This document shows positions 1 to 8,672 of a stretch of DNA of 64,000 nucleotides, piece by piece. Location: contig NZ_VCIW01000011.1 of the NCBI RefSeq assembly GCF_005765165.1, positions 124,001 through 188,000 of the forward strand, written 5' to 3'. The translations under genes were made by a program, and so were the position numbers. A model generated the notes under the pieces. That model saw nothing but the letters and a program-made list of their open reading frames with translations, did not search any database and was not told the origin of the DNA. This DNA is from Paenibacillus antri. Its GTDB lineage: Bacteria > Bacillota > Bacilli > Paenibacillales > YIM-B00363. Positions within the stretch are counted from its first letter, which is position 1, and the number at the start of each line of letters is the position of its first letter.

Positions 1-926
1 CGCAGCGCCATCGCGAGCAGGTTGCCGAGCGGCGACTCCCGGTCGGCGTCGGCGGGCAGGCTTCGCGGCAGGCGCGCGACGACGCGGTCGAGCGCCGCCC
101 GGGCCTCCGCCCGGTGGCGGTCGATCAGCCGCCCGATTCCCTCGTCGGCCGGTTCCGCCGGGAGCTCGACCGCGCCGCCCTCGCAGCCGACGACGCGCCG
201 CGTCGCGCGGTCGACCGTCAGCCGAACGACGCCGACATGCGAGCCGAACTTGCCGGCGGCGCCGATGTATGCTCCCCCGACCCGCTCCAGCGCCTCGATA
301 ACGTGATGCGTATGGCCGCCGAGCACGAGGTCGATGCCGGACACCGTCTCCGCCAGCCGGCGATCGTGCGCGATCCCGAGATGGCTGAGCGCGATGACGA
401 CGTCGGCGCGGTCTTCGCCCCGCAGCAGCGCCACCTGCTCCTCCGCCGCGGCGAACGGATCCAGAGCGTCCCAGCCCAGCTCTCGATAGAACGGCGCGAA
501 CGCCGCCGTCAAACCGAACAGGCCGATGCGAATCCCTTCGCGCTCGATGACGAGCCGCGGCCGAATCCACGACGCGGGCGAGGCTCCCTCCGACGGCCGC
601 AGATTGGCGACGAGCGTCGGGAATGCAGCCTGCCGTCCGTACAGCGCCTCCAGGTCGGCCGCCGATAACGTTAAGCCTTCGTTGTTGCCCGGGACGGCCG
701 CGTCGTACCCCGTCGCGTTCATGACGTCGATGTTCGCGGCGCCCATCGTGCCCTCGGTTTCCGCGTGCACCCGGTCCATATGGTCGCCGATATCGAAACG
801 GAGCAGCCGCTCCGGCGGCTGCTCCCGTTGATAAGCTTCGAAGAACGAGCGAATGCGCGGCATCGCTTCGAAGGAACTGTGCAAGTCGTTCGTATGCAAA
901 ATAACGAATTCGATACGCCCTGTCAT
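1..926 (-). CDS. yunD: 5'-nucleotidase / metallophosphoesterase, YunD-like (partial, C-terminus beyond window)
   Basis: The N-terminal 308 codons of a calcineurin-like metallophosphoesterase of the 5'-nucleotidase/UshA superfamily are visible; the C-terminal domain lies off the left edge. Metal-ligand motifs are HTNDLH at residues 11-16, GDH at 47-49, GNNE at 80-83, SHLG at 180-183 and GGHTHH at 202-207. The GNNE variant of the usual GNHE is, from memory, typical of the Bacillus YunD group, hence the symbol. The ATG at 926 follows a GGGAGGGG ribosome site. The gene lies 16 bp downstream of moaA on the same strand, so co-transcription is likely. Expected role is hydrolysis of nucleotides or related phosphoesters. 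No signal peptide is seen, so the visible part looks cytoplasmic. The family call is firm; the substrate is unknown. Confidence 0.85.
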   Translation of the reverse strand, partial: MTGRIEFVILHTNDLHSSFEAMPRIRSFFEAYQREQPPERLLRFDIGDHMDRVHAETEGTMGAANIDVMNATGYDAAVPGNNEGLTLSAADLEALYGRQAAFPTLVANLRPSEGASPASWIRPRLVIEREGIRIGLFGLTAAFAPFYRELGWDALDPFAAAEEQVALLRGEDRADVVIALSHLGIAHDRRLAETVSGIDLVLGGHTHHVIEALERVGGAYIGAAGKFGSHVGVVRLTVDRATRRVVGCEGGAVELPAEPADEGIGRLIDRHRAEARAALDRVVARLPRSLPADADRESPLGNLLAMAL

Positions 927-942
927 GCGTCCCCTCCCGAAA

Positions 943-1944
943 TTACCCGCCGATTTGCGACATGCGCCGAGCCGTCGGCACGTGGCTCTGCGCTTCTTGC
1001 GCGAGCCGGGCCGCCATCTCGTGGTTTTCGGGCTTGATGTCGAGCGCCCGGAAGAAGATGCGCGCAAGCGCCTCCTCGTCGTCGACCCAGGGCCGAAGGT
1101 TCAGCTCGTCGACCCAATACAGGCAAGGCTTCAGCTGTCCGTCCGCGGTCAAGCGGAGCCGGTTGCACTTCGCGCAAAACTGGTCGCTGATCGGATGAAT
1201 GAGCCCGAAGGAGCCCTTGCCCCCGACGAAGCGCCAATCCTCCGACGGGCCGTTGCCCTTCACGTCCGGTATCGGCTCGGCCGCCCAGGGCAGCCCGGCC
1301 GCCGCTTCCCGGACGCGGTCGAGCGGCAGGTACATGGCGCGCCAGCCTTCGTCGTCGTGACCGATCGGCATATATTCGATGAAGCGTACGTGAAGCGGCC
1401 GCTCGTACGACAGACGCAGGAACGATTCGATCTCCGCGTCGTTCATCCCCTTCAGCAGCACGCAATTAAGCTTGATCGGCGAGAAGCCCGCCTCGGCCGC
1501 CGCCTCGATGCCTTCCTGCACCTTGGCGAGCTCGCCCCGTCGCGCGATCATGCGGAACTTCGAGGCGTCCAGCGTATCCAACGAGATGTTGACGCGCGTC
1601 AGCCCCGCTTGGCGCAGCGCCGCCGCCTTCTTCGCCAGAAGGATGCCGTTCGTCGTCATCGCGATGTCCTCGATGCCTTCCACCGCGGCGATGCCGGCCA
1701 CGATGTCGACGATATCCCCCCGGACGAGCGGTTCGCCGCCCGTGATCCGAATTTTCCGAATGCCCAGCTTGGCGCCGACGCGAACGATCTTCACGATCTC
1801 CTCCGCCGTCATCATCTTGTCGTTCGGCAGAAACTCGAGCCCCTCTTCGGGCATGCAATAGACGCAGCGCAAATTGCATTGGTCCGTCACCGAGATGCGC
1901 AAATAATCGTGCGTTCTTCCGAACCGGTCGATCAGCTTCGACAT
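943..1944 (-). CDS. moaA: GTP 3',8-cyclase MoaA
   Basis: This radical-SAM enzyme carries out the first step of molybdenum cofactor synthesis, turning GTP into 3',8-cyclo-GTP with MoaC acting next. The 333-residue length is normal. The radical-SAM cysteines are C23, C27 and C30 (C-x3-C-x2-C); the second [4Fe-4S] cluster, which binds GTP, uses C257, C260 and C274 (C-x2-C-x13-C). GGEP at 69-72 is the SAM-binding motif. The protein ends in the conserved Gly-Gly tail that is needed for activity in this family. The ATG at 1944 follows GGAAGGAGG. moaE is divergent on the other side of a short intergenic region, so the two may share control. No moaC, moaD or moeA is seen nearby. Confidence 0.96.
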   Translation of the reverse strand: MSKLIDRFGRTHDYLRISVTDQCNLRCVYCMPEEGLEFLPNDKMMTAEEIVKIVRVGAKLGIRKIRITGGEPLVRGDIVDIVAGIAAVEGIEDIAMTTNGILLAKKAAALRQAGLTRVNISLDTLDASKFRMIARRGELAKVQEGIEAAAEAGFSPIKLNCVLLKGMNDAEIESFLRLSYERPLHVRFIEYMPIGHDDEGWRAMYLPLDRVREAAAGLPWAAEPIPDVKGNGPSEDWRFVGGKGSFGLIHPISDQFCAKCNRLRLTADGQLKPCLYWVDELNLRPWVDDEEALARIFFRALDIKPENHEMAARLAQEAQSHVPTARRMSQIGG

Positions 1945-2019
1945 CGTTCATCCTCCTTCCGCCGCGACGCGGATATAACCCGTTTCGTTTTCACTCAGTC
2001 TAGCATACTTTGCCCGACA

Positions 2020-2048
2020 TTAACACAGGGGAGCCGGTAGGTTATAAT
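2020..2048 (+). promoter_or_regulatory. Sigma-A-type promoter of moaE
   Basis: TTAACA at 2020-2025 and a perfect TATAAT at 2043-2048 are separated by 17 bp, the ideal spacing for the housekeeping sigma factor. The start codon of moaE is 34 bp downstream of the -10 box, leaving a short leader with no room for a molybdenum-cofactor riboswitch. The match is seen by eye only. Confidence 0.7.
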
Positions 2049-2081
2049 ATTGGGTAAACGACCCGGACAGGAGAAACCCGA

Positions 2082-2525
2082 ATGAACGACGCCATGTTCG
2101 AAATTACGGAAGAGACGATCGACGTCGCCCGCGTGAGCGCGAAGGCGATCGCGCCGGAGCAAGGCGCGACGCTGGCTTTCATCGGTACGACGCGCGAATG
2201 GACCCACGGCAAGCGAACCGTCCTGCTCGAGTATGAAGCGTACGCGCCGATGGCGCTGAAGGCGATGGCCAAGATCGGCGAGGAGATCGACAGCCGTTGG
2301 CCGGGCGCCCGATGCGCCATTACGCACCGGATCGGCCGCGTCGACGTCGGCGAGGCGAGCGTCGTCATCGCCGTGTCGGCCCCGCATCGCGACGTCTGCT
2401 ACGAGGCTAGCCGGCACGCCATCGAACGGCTGAAGCAGATCGTGCCGATCTGGAAGAAGGAAGTGTGGGAAGACGGAACGGAGTGGAAGGGAGCCCAGAC
2501 CGGGCCTTGGAATCCGCTCGCCTGA
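2082..2525 (+). CDS. moaE: Molybdopterin synthase catalytic subunit MoaE
   Basis: MoaE transfers sulfur from the thiocarboxylated MoaD tail to cyclic pyranopterin monophosphate, giving molybdopterin. The 147-residue protein has the family pattern: an N-terminal FIGTTREW segment near residue 30, the HRIGRVDVGEASVVIAV strand near residue 87, and the active-site stretch IWKKEVWEDGTEW near residue 126, with the catalytic lysines in KKE. The start follows CAGGAGA and a strong promoter. MoaD, its obligate partner, is not adjacent; the gene order here is moaA divergent from moaE, so moaD must lie elsewhere if the pathway is complete. Confidence 0.94.
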   Translation: MNDAMFEITEETIDVARVSAKAIAPEQGATLAFIGTTREWTHGKRTVLLEYEAYAPMALKAMAKIGEEIDSRWPGARCAITHRIGRVDVGEASVVIAVSAPHRDVCYEASRHAIERLKQIVPIWKKEVWEDGTEWKGAQTGPWNPLA

Positions 2526-2595
2526 GCGTCCGTCCGAACGCAACGATACGCGCTCCGTCCGGCCCGACGGGTCCGGAACGCGAGCGCGTATGTCG

Positions 2596-3888
2596 TTAGT
2601 AAGCGATTCGCTTCGCCGTGATGAACGTTTTTTTCCAGAACGCCCGGTCGATGCTCCGCAGCTGGACGCCGTTCTTCGGCTCCGTGTTGGCGTGGATCAT
2701 CATCCGGTTCCCGATATAGATGCCTACGTGGCCGATCGTCTTGTTCGACTTGAAGCGGCCGGGAACGTAGAAGTACAATAAGTCTCCTTTACGAAGGCTC
2801 TTGCGCGATACCGTCTTGCCGATTCTCGCCTGGGCCCGCGCCGTGCGAGGCAGGTCGATCCCATATTTCGCGAAGACGTACCGCGTATAGGAGGAACAAT
2901 CGAATCGATTCGTCTTCGGATATGGGCCCGCCCCGAATCTATAGGGGACGCCGAGATATTTCTTCGCCGTTCGAATCATCGCGTTAATGTTAATATTCTT
3001 GAGCGCCGGCACCGCCTCGGGATCGGCCGCGAGCGCTTCGAGCGCGCCCAGCGCCGCCTCGGCTTCCTCCTCGCTCGCGAAGGCGCCTTCCGCGTCGTCG
3101 CCCTTGAACGGGTCGTTCGGATCGTCCGCGAAATCGAGCGACGGGTCGACCTGCTCCGCGTCGGGTCCGTCCGTATCCCGCCCCAACTCCGCGCCGTCGG
3201 ACGGGAACAGCGTCAAGCCGTCGGCGCCCGTCTCGAACACCATCTCCTCGGCGAACAGATCGGTGGCGCTGGACACCGGCAGCATCATCTTGCCGTTGAT
3301 CAGCTTCGGCGGCGCGGACAACGTGATCGGGTTGCCTTCCTTCTCGGCTTCCTTGCTGCCGGCTTTGAGACGGAACAACACGTCTTTGTCCCCGATTTCC
3401 CGCACGTCCTTCGAGGCGGTCTCGTAATGCTCGAACTGCAGCACGTCCACCAGCGTATCCAGCGCGATGTAACGTTCTCCGCCTTCCGTCACGAACGGCA
3501 CCGTGATCGGCTGCTGCGCGGTTTGCGTCTGCATCATGCCCATCCCGCCTCGGCCGGCGGCTCCCGCGTTCAGCGGCCGGACGCTGCCCTGCGGGAACGG
3601 CGAAATCCGCTCGTCGCTGCTGATCAGCGGCCCGTCCTGCCTCGTCCCGTCGTTGTCGGCGTCGCGCCCGACGTTATGGTTCGCGATGTTGTTCTGACCG
3701 ACCCCGTGATCGTTGCCCCAGAGCCGTGCCCGCTCCAGCAGAGACTCGTGGCCGGTCATCGGGAACGAGCGGGTCGTTACGCCGTCCTCGTCCCGGTTGG
3801 CCGTGCCGCCGCCCGCGCCTGCGCCGCAGGCGGTAACCGTTAAGCCGATCGCAACTGCGATCGATATCGTCTTCCAAAGGCGCGCCAT
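2596..3888 (-). CDS. NlpC/P60-family cell-wall endopeptidase, lipoprotein
   Basis: A 430-residue surface lipoprotein. The N-terminus (MARLWKTISIAVAIG, then the lipobox LTVTAC) predicts lipid attachment outside the membrane. A long charged, Asp/Glu-rich linker follows. The middle part around YIALDTLVDVLQFEHYE resembles the copper-amine-oxidase N-terminal-like stalk domain common in paenibacilli. The C-terminal ~120 residues form an NlpC/P60 domain with the catalytic Cys in RFDCSSYTRYVF, the His in TIGHVGIYIG and a third polar position in MIHANTE; such enzymes cut D-Glu-diaminopimelate bonds in peptidoglycan. I choose the ATG at 3888 because AAGGAGA lies 11 bp upstream; an upstream in-frame ATG at 3909 has no ribosome site. 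Confidence 0.85.
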   Translation of the reverse strand: MARLWKTISIAVAIGLTVTACGAGAGGGTANRDEDGVTTRSFPMTGHESLLERARLWGNDHGVGQNNIANHNVGRDADNDGTRQDGPLISSDERISPFPQGSVRPLNAGAAGRGGMGMMQTQTAQQPITVPFVTEGGERYIALDTLVDVLQFEHYETASKDVREIGDKDVLFRLKAGSKEAEKEGNPITLSAPPKLINGKMMLPVSSATDLFAEEMVFETGADGLTLFPSDGAELGRDTDGPDAEQVDPSLDFADDPNDPFKGDDAEGAFASEEEAEAALGALEALAADPEAVPALKNININAMIRTAKKYLGVPYRFGAGPYPKTNRFDCSSYTRYVFAKYGIDLPRTARAQARIGKTVSRKSLRKGDLLYFYVPGRFKSNKTIGHVGIYIGNRMMIHANTEPKNGVQLRSIDRAFWKKTFITAKRIAY

Positions 3889-4061
3889 CGTAGCACACAT
3901 CTCCTTCATTCATGTGGGAATGCTTATCGTCGGAATTAGGTTGAGATTCGGACGGTCAAAATATACAGTTCCGGCAAGCCGTCGGTAAGGAATGATGTGG
4001 AGAAATCGGGTATGCTACAATACGAATAACGAATCCGCGTTTGGAAAAAGGAGAATGCCCC

Positions 4062-4322
4062 GTGTCCCTGAACCGACCCGCCGCGTCGACCCCGGCCTTC
4101 TGGCTTGCGCTCGCCGCCTGCATGTGCAATCTGCTCGTCGTGCTGCTGCCGATCGGTCTCATCCTCGGCCTCGCCGCGCTGGCGACGGGTACGATCGGAT
4201 CAAGACGCTCCCCGGGAGCCAGCGCTCCGGCGCTCACGCTTGCCGGCGTCTCGTTCGTCATCGCCCTCATTTGGGGGTTGTCCGTCGCGGCGATGTTCGC
4301 GATCGATCCGACGCTTTCTTAA
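4062..4322 (+). CDS. Small two-helix membrane protein, function unknown
   Basis: An 86-residue protein with two hydrophobic spans, roughly residues 10-38 (WLALAACMCNLLVVLLPIGL and following) and 58-80 (AGVSFVIALIWGLSVAAMFA), separated by a short basic-Ser loop. The GTG at 4062 is taken as the start because AAAAAGGAG ends 8 bp before it; the in-frame TTG further upstream lies before the ribosome site. It resembles small DUF4190-type membrane proteins in general layout, but I do not recognise a family. It stands alone between a divergent lipoprotein gene and the leader of the antiporter gene. Confidence 0.6.
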   Translation: MSLNRPAASTPAFWLALAACMCNLLVVLLPIGLILGLAALATGTIGSRRSPGASAPALTLAGVSFVIALIWGLSVAAMFAIDPTLS

Positions 4323-4330
4323 GCGGCGCT

Positions 4331-4500
4331 CTTGTCATTTTCCGTAAGGGGATGTATGATTAAAAGGCTTGAATGTTCATTCAGCGATGTAAATGAATAT
4401 CTGGGAACACCTGGAGGAGCCTGTCACCAAGGGATCCGTCTGCGCATGCGGCGGCCCGTGGTTGACGGGCTTTTTTGCGTTGTTTTCGGGAGAAAGGACG
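4331..4500 (+). promoter_or_regulatory. Structured 5' leader with attenuator upstream of the antiporter gene (candidate riboswitch)
   Basis: About 170 bp lie between the upstream gene and the antiporter start, and they end in an intrinsic terminator placed just before the gene's ribosome site. Upstream of it are a small hairpin (TTCATT at about 4377-4382 pairing with AATGAA at about 4392-4397) and a GC-rich stretch with GGGAAC and GGAGGAGCC. A terminator between promoter and coding region is the layout of transcription attenuation. I compared it by eye with ydaO (c-di-AMP), yybP-ykoY, M-box, fluoride, guanidine, ZTP and purine riboswitches and found no match. Confidence 0.45.
4454..4476 (+). 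terminator. Intrinsic terminator in the antiporter leader
   Basis: GCCCGT at 4454-4459 pairs with ACGGGC at 4465-4470 around a GGTTG loop, followed at once by six T. It lies 24 bp before the start codon at 4501, so read-through must be permitted for the gene to be expressed. Confidence 0.7.
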
Positions 4501-5691
4501 ATGGGGGAAATGCTGGTATTTGAATTGGCGATTATTTTATTGGCTTCTAAAATCGCCGGCGACCTGAGCGCGAAGCTCGGTCAGCCGTCCGTGCTCGGGA
4601 AGCTGCTGATCGGCATCGTGCTCGGGCCGACCGTGCTCGGCATCGTGAACAGTACGGACGTGCTGGCGGAGATCAGTCAGATCGGCGTGATCCTTCTGAT
4701 GTTCATTGCAGGGCTGGAGACCGACATGGAGGAATTCAAGCGGTCGGGGAAGGCATCGGCGTACGTCGGCGTCCTCGGGATCGCGCTCCCGCTCGGTCTC
4801 GGCTATGGGGCCGGGCTCGTGATGGGGCTGCCGCAAGCGGAAGCGATATTCCTCGGGCTGCTGCTGTCCGCGACGAGCGTCAGCATCTCCGTGCAGTCGC
4901 TGAAAGAGCTCGGGAAGCTGAAATCCAAGGAGGGGGCGACGATTCTCGGCGCCGCCGTCATCGACGACGTGCTGGTCATTCTCGCCTTGGCGTTCGTGAT
5001 GAGCTTCGCGGGCGGAGACGTCCACCTCGGCGCCGTCGTGCTGAAGAAATTCGTCTTCTTCGCCGCGGCGCTGCTCTTCGCTTGGAAAGCCGTCCCGTGG
5101 GTGCTGCGCAAATTCGCCCCGCTGCGCGTCACCGAGGCGGTCGTCTCCGCGGGCCTCATCATCTGCTTCGGCTACGCGTACTTCGCGGAGTACACCGGCG
5201 TGGCCGGCATCATCGGCGCGTATATCGCGGGCGTCGCCATCAGTCGGACGCCGCATAAGCACGAGGTGTTCGAAAAGGTCGAGACGATCGGCTACGCCAT
5301 CTTCGTTCCGGTGTTCTTCACCTCGATCGGGGTGAGCGCCGAATTTTCCGCCATCGGCGAACATCTCGGCCTCATCGCGGCGCTCAGCGTGTTGGCCGTG
5401 CTGACCAAGCTCCTCGGCTCGGGCCTTGGGGCAAGGCTCGCCGGCTTCGGCTGGCGCAGCTCCCTCGGCGTCGGCGCCGCCATGGTGTCGCGCGGCGAGG
5501 TCGCGCTCATCATCGCCGCCATCGGCCTCGAGGCCGGCCTGCTCGCCGCGGACCTGTTCGCGGTCCTCGTCGTCGTCGTGCTGGTCACGACGATTCTGAC
5601 GCCGCCGATGATGAAGCTGTTTTTCCGGAAGGACGACGGCTTGCCAGAGCGGCCCGAGGCCGTTGCCAAAGCCGCGCCTCCCGGCGCCTGA
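4501..5691 (+). CDS. Monovalent cation:proton antiporter, CPA2 family (NapA/GerN-like)
   Basis: A 396-residue, very hydrophobic protein with about 12 predicted membrane spans. The paired acidic residues in AAVIDDVLVI match the DD ion-binding motif of electrogenic CPA2 exchangers such as NapA, and the N-terminal motif GQPSVLGKLLIGIVLGP is typical of the KefB/GerN/NapA branch. There is no C-terminal RCK/TrkA domain, unlike KefB. Expected role is export of Na+ or K+ in exchange for protons. The ATG at 4501 is preferred, 8 bp after GGGAG; the reading frame stays open upstream through the leader terminator, but that part has no start with a ribosome site. Expression is probably attenuated by the leader. 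The ion specificity cannot be told from sequence. Confidence 0.88.
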   Translation: MGEMLVFELAIILLASKIAGDLSAKLGQPSVLGKLLIGIVLGPTVLGIVNSTDVLAEISQIGVILLMFIAGLETDMEEFKRSGKASAYVGVLGIALPLGLGYGAGLVMGLPQAEAIFLGLLLSATSVSISVQSLKELGKLKSKEGATILGAAVIDDVLVILALAFVMSFAGGDVHLGAVVLKKFVFFAAALLFAWKAVPWVLRKFAPLRVTEAVVSAGLIICFGYAYFAEYTGVAGIIGAYIAGVAISRTPHKHEVFEKVETIGYAIFVPVFFTSIGVSAEFSAIGEHLGLIAALSVLAVLTKLLGSGLGARLAGFGWRSSLGVGAAMVSRGEVALIIAAIGLEAGLLAADLFAVLVVVVLVTTILTPPMMKLFFRKDDGLPERPEAVAKAAPPGA

Positions 5692-5701
5692 GGAGGCGAG
5701 C

Positions 5702-5720
5702 AGTCGGACTTTCTCCGACT
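5702..5720. repeat. Single copy of the AGTCGGA palindrome found in the 51-bp arrays
   Basis: AGTCGGACTTTCTCCGACT differs at one base from the palindrome repeated 22 times at 38.6-39.7 kb. It lies 10 bp after the antiporter stop codon, between two convergent genes. Confidence 0.7.
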
Positions 5721-5746
5721 ACCGCCCCTTACGGCCGCCCTCTTGC

Positions 5747-5775
5747 AAAAAGAGCACGCCCTCGCGGGCGTGCTC
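5747..5775 (-). terminator. Intrinsic terminator of the YvbH-like gene
   Basis: GAGCACGCCC (5752-5761) pairs perfectly with GGGCGTGCTC (5766-5775) around TCGC. On the minus strand five T follow the stem. It may also act on transcripts coming from the antiporter side, where TTTT follows two bases later. Confidence 0.8.
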
Positions 5776-5789
5776 CATTTTCCCAAACC

Positions 5790-6413
5790 TTATTGATTGA
5801 TGTACTTCTCGAACACGAAGCCGAAGTCTTTCACCTTCAGCTCCTTATGTTTGTTGCGCAGCCAGTCGTAGGCCGATTCCGTGATCGCATTGAACTGCTC
5901 GACCGGCGAAGAGCCCTGAGAGCCGATGCGGCCCAACGATTCCTTCGCGATGCCGACGCTCTGCTTCGCATAATCGAACAACGTTTCGTTGGAATCGACG
6001 ATTTCGGAAATTTTAATAAGAGCTTTATATAAGTCCTTCACCGATTCGATCTGCTTCTTGTCGACGTCGATCGAGAAGTGCGCGCTGCCGATGGTGAATT
6101 TGATCTCCACGTCCATGTCGACCGTGCCGGCCGTCTCCAAGAACACGCTGGAAATTTCGTTCGTGGCGTAATTGTAACGCTTCAGCATCCGCTTTTTGCT
6201 CACCGCGCTGTCGCCGTCGAGATGGATGAGCGCCAGGTTCGTGAAGCAATATTCGTCCTTCTTGGATTTGATGATGAAGAAAATTTTTTCCCCGTCTTCG
6301 TGCATGACGTAATCGTCGGAGTCCACTTTGTCGAAGTCTTGCGGCTTAATGACCTTCCCGATATCGCTTAATCCGAGCGCTTCCGATGCGATCTTTCCGA
6401 ACAACCGAATCAA
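5790..6413 (-). CDS. YvbH-like protein (bacterial PH domain plus oligomerisation region)
   Basis: A 207-residue soluble protein. Residues about 15-120 look like the bacterial pleckstrin-homology fold of the YvbH group (DDYVMHEDGEKIFFIIKSKK, then FTNLALIHLDGDSAVSKKR, then KFTIGSAHFSIDVDKKQ). The C-terminal ~75 residues are helical and correspond to the YvbH-like oligomerisation region. No enzyme motif or signal peptide is seen. The biological role of the family is not established. The ATG at 6413 follows the GGGAGG in the sequence before it. The gene is followed by a strong terminator. Confidence 0.75.
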   Translation of the reverse strand: MIRLFGKIASEALGLSDIGKVIKPQDFDKVDSDDYVMHEDGEKIFFIIKSKKDEYCFTNLALIHLDGDSAVSKKRMLKRYNYATNEISSVFLETAGTVDMDVEIKFTIGSAHFSIDVDKKQIESVKDLYKALIKISEIVDSNETLFDYAKQSVGIAKESLGRIGSQGSSPVEQFNAITESAYDWLRNKHKELKVKDFGFVFEKYINQ

Positions 6414-6496
6414 CCTCCCGATGGAATTTTTTCCGCATGCATTCCAAAGCTATTATCTCAGAAAAGAACGCCTCCCGCCACCCGACGGTTCGCAAG

Positions 6497-7138
6497 TTAA
6501 TTTCGGGCTTTCGACCTTCTTGAGAAAAGATCTTTGAAATCGAAACGATCGTACTGCGCCTCTTCTTCGCCGCCCGATTTGGAAGAACGCTGCGCGGCAA
6601 GCGCGAGTTTGGTCATCCCGTACGCAAGATAAGGGATCGCAATGGTGATTAGAAACAAATAAAAGAGATTCATTCCTCTTCGCATTTCCAGAATTCCGAT
6701 GTATTCCGTGATTGGAATGAAGCCGAACGCCAGCAGCACCCCTAATCCAATGGAAAACAGGGGGAAGCTTTTGTTCCGTTTCATGCAATATTGGTACAGG
6801 AGGATGTAAGCTACGGGAAACGTGGACGAGGCTAAGGTAAAACCGAACGGCAGTACCGGAATCAGAAAGTACTTGTTGATCAGCAACAGCCTGCGTTCTA
6901 ACGCAATATCGACATAAGCCCAAAGCATGTGGACGGAATAGCCGAAGAAGAACAGTTCCAGGATCCTCCTCCGATCGACCGTAAATGCCAGGGTCGCGAG
7001 CGGAATGACGAACAGGGCGGCGATATACCAAAACTGCCACGTCGTAAAGTCGGAGAATTGATTCCAATACGACAGCACCGAATCGGCCAATTGCCCTCGA
7101 GTTTTCACGATTTGTTCGTGCATTTCGTTGTTATCCAT
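6497..7138 (-). CDS. Multi-pass membrane protein, CBO0543-like
   Basis: A 213-residue integral membrane protein with about five or six hydrophobic spans. The N-terminal segment WNQFSDFTTWQFWYIAALFV and the following LEERRLL-like loop recall the CBO0543 family of uncharacterised Bacillota membrane proteins; this is from memory and should be treated as tentative. The C-terminal 35 residues are charged and cytoplasmic (RSSKSGGEEEAQYDRFDF). The start is uncertain: the ATG at 7138 and a TTG at 7150 both lack a good ribosome site. Confidence 0.65.
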   Translation of the reverse strand: MDNNEMHEQIVKTRGQLADSVLSYWNQFSDFTTWQFWYIAALFVIPLATLAFTVDRRRILELFFFGYSVHMLWAYVDIALERRLLLINKYFLIPVLPFGFTLASSTFPVAYILLYQYCMKRNKSFPLFSIGLGVLLAFGFIPITEYIGILEMRRGMNLFYLFLITIAIPYLAYGMTKLALAAQRSSKSGGEEEAQYDRFDFKDLFSRRSKARN

Positions 7139-7220
7139 AAGCGCATCCAACCCGTCTGTAAATTTTACCCTTATTATCGTTTGGGTACGCTCATCCTATC
7201 CATGGTCGGCCGGCCGGGAT

Positions 7221-7255
7221 AAAAAAAAGAATCCGTAGATTAGATCTACGGATTC
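7221..7255 (-). terminator. Terminator of the suf operon
   Basis: GAATCCGTAGAT (7229-7240) and ATCTACGGATTC (7244-7255) form a perfect 12-bp stem with a TAG loop, and on the minus strand eight T follow. It lies 20 bp after the sufB stop codon. Confidence 0.9.
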
Positions 7256-7274
7256 AGCGATATACAAAGCAAGG

Positions 7275-8672
7275 TTAGCCGATCGAACCTTCCATCTCGA
7301 ACTTGATGAGACGGTTCATCTCGACGGCGTACTCCATCGGGAGCTCCTTCGTGAACGGTTCGATGAAGCCCATAACGATCATCTGCGTCGCTTCGGCTTC
7401 CGACAGGCCGCGGCTCATCAAGTAGAAGAGCTGGTCCTCGGACACCTTGGACACCGTCGCTTCGTGCTCGAGCGTGATGTTGTCGTTCATGATTTCGTTA
7501 TACGGAATCGTGTCCGACGTCGACTCGTTATCCATGATGAGCGTGTCGCACTTGATGTTCGCCTTGGCGCCCTCGGAGTTGCGTCCGAAGGAAGCGAGAC
7601 CGCGGTACGTCACCTTGCCGCCGTGCTTCGAGATCGACTTCGAGACGATCGTCGACGTCGTGTCCGGCGCGAGGTGGATCATCTTCGCGCCCGCGTCTTG
7701 GTGCTGGCCCTTGCCCGCGACCGCGATCGACAGCACGCTGCCCTTCGCGCCGCGGCCCTTCAGGATGACCGCCGGGTACTTCATCGTCAGCTTGGAGCCG
7801 ATGTTGCCGTCGACCCACTCCATCGTCGCGTTCTCTTCCGCGACGGCGCGCTTCGTGACGAGGTTGTAGATGTTCGGCGCCCAGTTTTGAATCGTCGTGT
7901 AGCGCGCGCGCGAATTTTTCAAGCAAAGAATTTCGACGACGGCGCTGTGCAGCGAGTTCGTGCTGTAGATCGGCGCCGTGCAGCCTTCGACGTAGTGGAC
8001 GAACGCGTCCTCGTCGACGATGATGAGCGTCCGCTCGAATTGGCCCATGTTCTCGGAGTTGATCCGGAAGTACGCCTGAAGCGGAATTTCGCACTTCACG
8101 CCCTTCGGCACGTAGATGAAGCTGCCGCCCGACCACACCGCGCTGTTGAGCGCCGCGAACTTATTGTCCGCCGGCGGCACGACGGTGCCGAAATATTTGC
8201 GGAACAGCTCCGGATGCTCGCGCAGCGCCGAGTCCGTGTCCATGAAGATCACGCCTTGGTCTTCGAGCTCCTTCTGCATGCTGTGGTAGACGACCTCGGA
8301 TTCGTACTGCGCCGAGACGCCGGCGAGGAACTTCTGCTCCGCCTCCGGGATGCCGAGCTTATCGAACGTCTCCTTGATTTCCGTCGGCACTTCTTCCCAT
8401 GTCTTACCTTGCTTCTCGGACGGCTTGACGTAATACTGGATGTCTTCGAAATCCAGATCGTCCATGTTGCCGCCCCACTTCGGCATCTCCATCTTATGGA
8501 ATTGCTCCAGCGACTTCAGGCGGAACTCGAGCATCCACTCGGGCTCGCCCTTCATCTCGGAGATGCTGCGGACGATGTCCGCGTTCAGGCCCTTCCCGCT
8601 TTGGAAAATCGCCTTATGCTCGTCGCGAAAACCATATTTATAATCGCCGATTTCGGGCATTTGCTTCGCCAT
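7275..8672 (-). CDS. sufB: Fe-S cluster scaffold subunit SufB
   Basis: SufB, with SufC and SufD, forms the SufBC2D scaffold on which Fe-S clusters are built. The 465-residue protein begins [15 protein letters not shown], the standard Bacillus-type start, and contains the core motifs of the SufB/SufD beta-helix ([60 protein letters not shown]). The Cys in VEGCTAP and that in EILCLKN are the positions expected to take part in sulfur transfer and cluster assembly. The ATG follows GAGGAGGG. It is the last gene of sufC-D-S-U-B and is followed by a strong terminator. Confidence 0.97.
   Translation of the reverse strand: MAKQMPEIGDYKYGFRDEHKAIFQSGKGLNADIVRSISEMKGEPEWMLEFRLKSLEQFHKMEMPKWGGNMDDLDFEDIQYYVKPSEKQGKTWEEVPTEIKETFDKLGIPEAEQKFLAGVSAQYESEVVYHSMQKELEDQGVIFMDTDSALREHPELFRKYFGTVVPPADNKFAALNSAVWSGGSFIYVPKGVKCEIPLQAYFRINSENMGQFERTLIIVDEDAFVHYVEGCTAPIYSTNSLHSAVVEILCLKNSRARYTTIQNWAPNIYNLVTKRAVAEENATMEWVDGNIGSKLTMKYPAVILKGRGAKGSVLSIAVAGKGQHQDAGAKMIHLAPDTTSTIVSKSISKHGGKVTYRGLASFGRNSEGAKANIKCDTLIMDNESTSDTIPYNEIMNDNITLEHEATVSKVSEDQLFYLMSRGLSEAEATQMIVMGFIEPFTKELPMEYAVEMNRLIKFEMEGSIG

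Noticed and set aside
853-2040. Plus-strand frame opposite moaA
   Set aside because: Arg/His-rich shadow of moaA; moaA has both Fe-S cluster motifs and a ribosome site.
4393-4500. Longer antiporter starting at 4393
   Set aside because: The extra codons would run through the leader terminator; the ATG there has no ribosome site and the added residues are not membrane-like.
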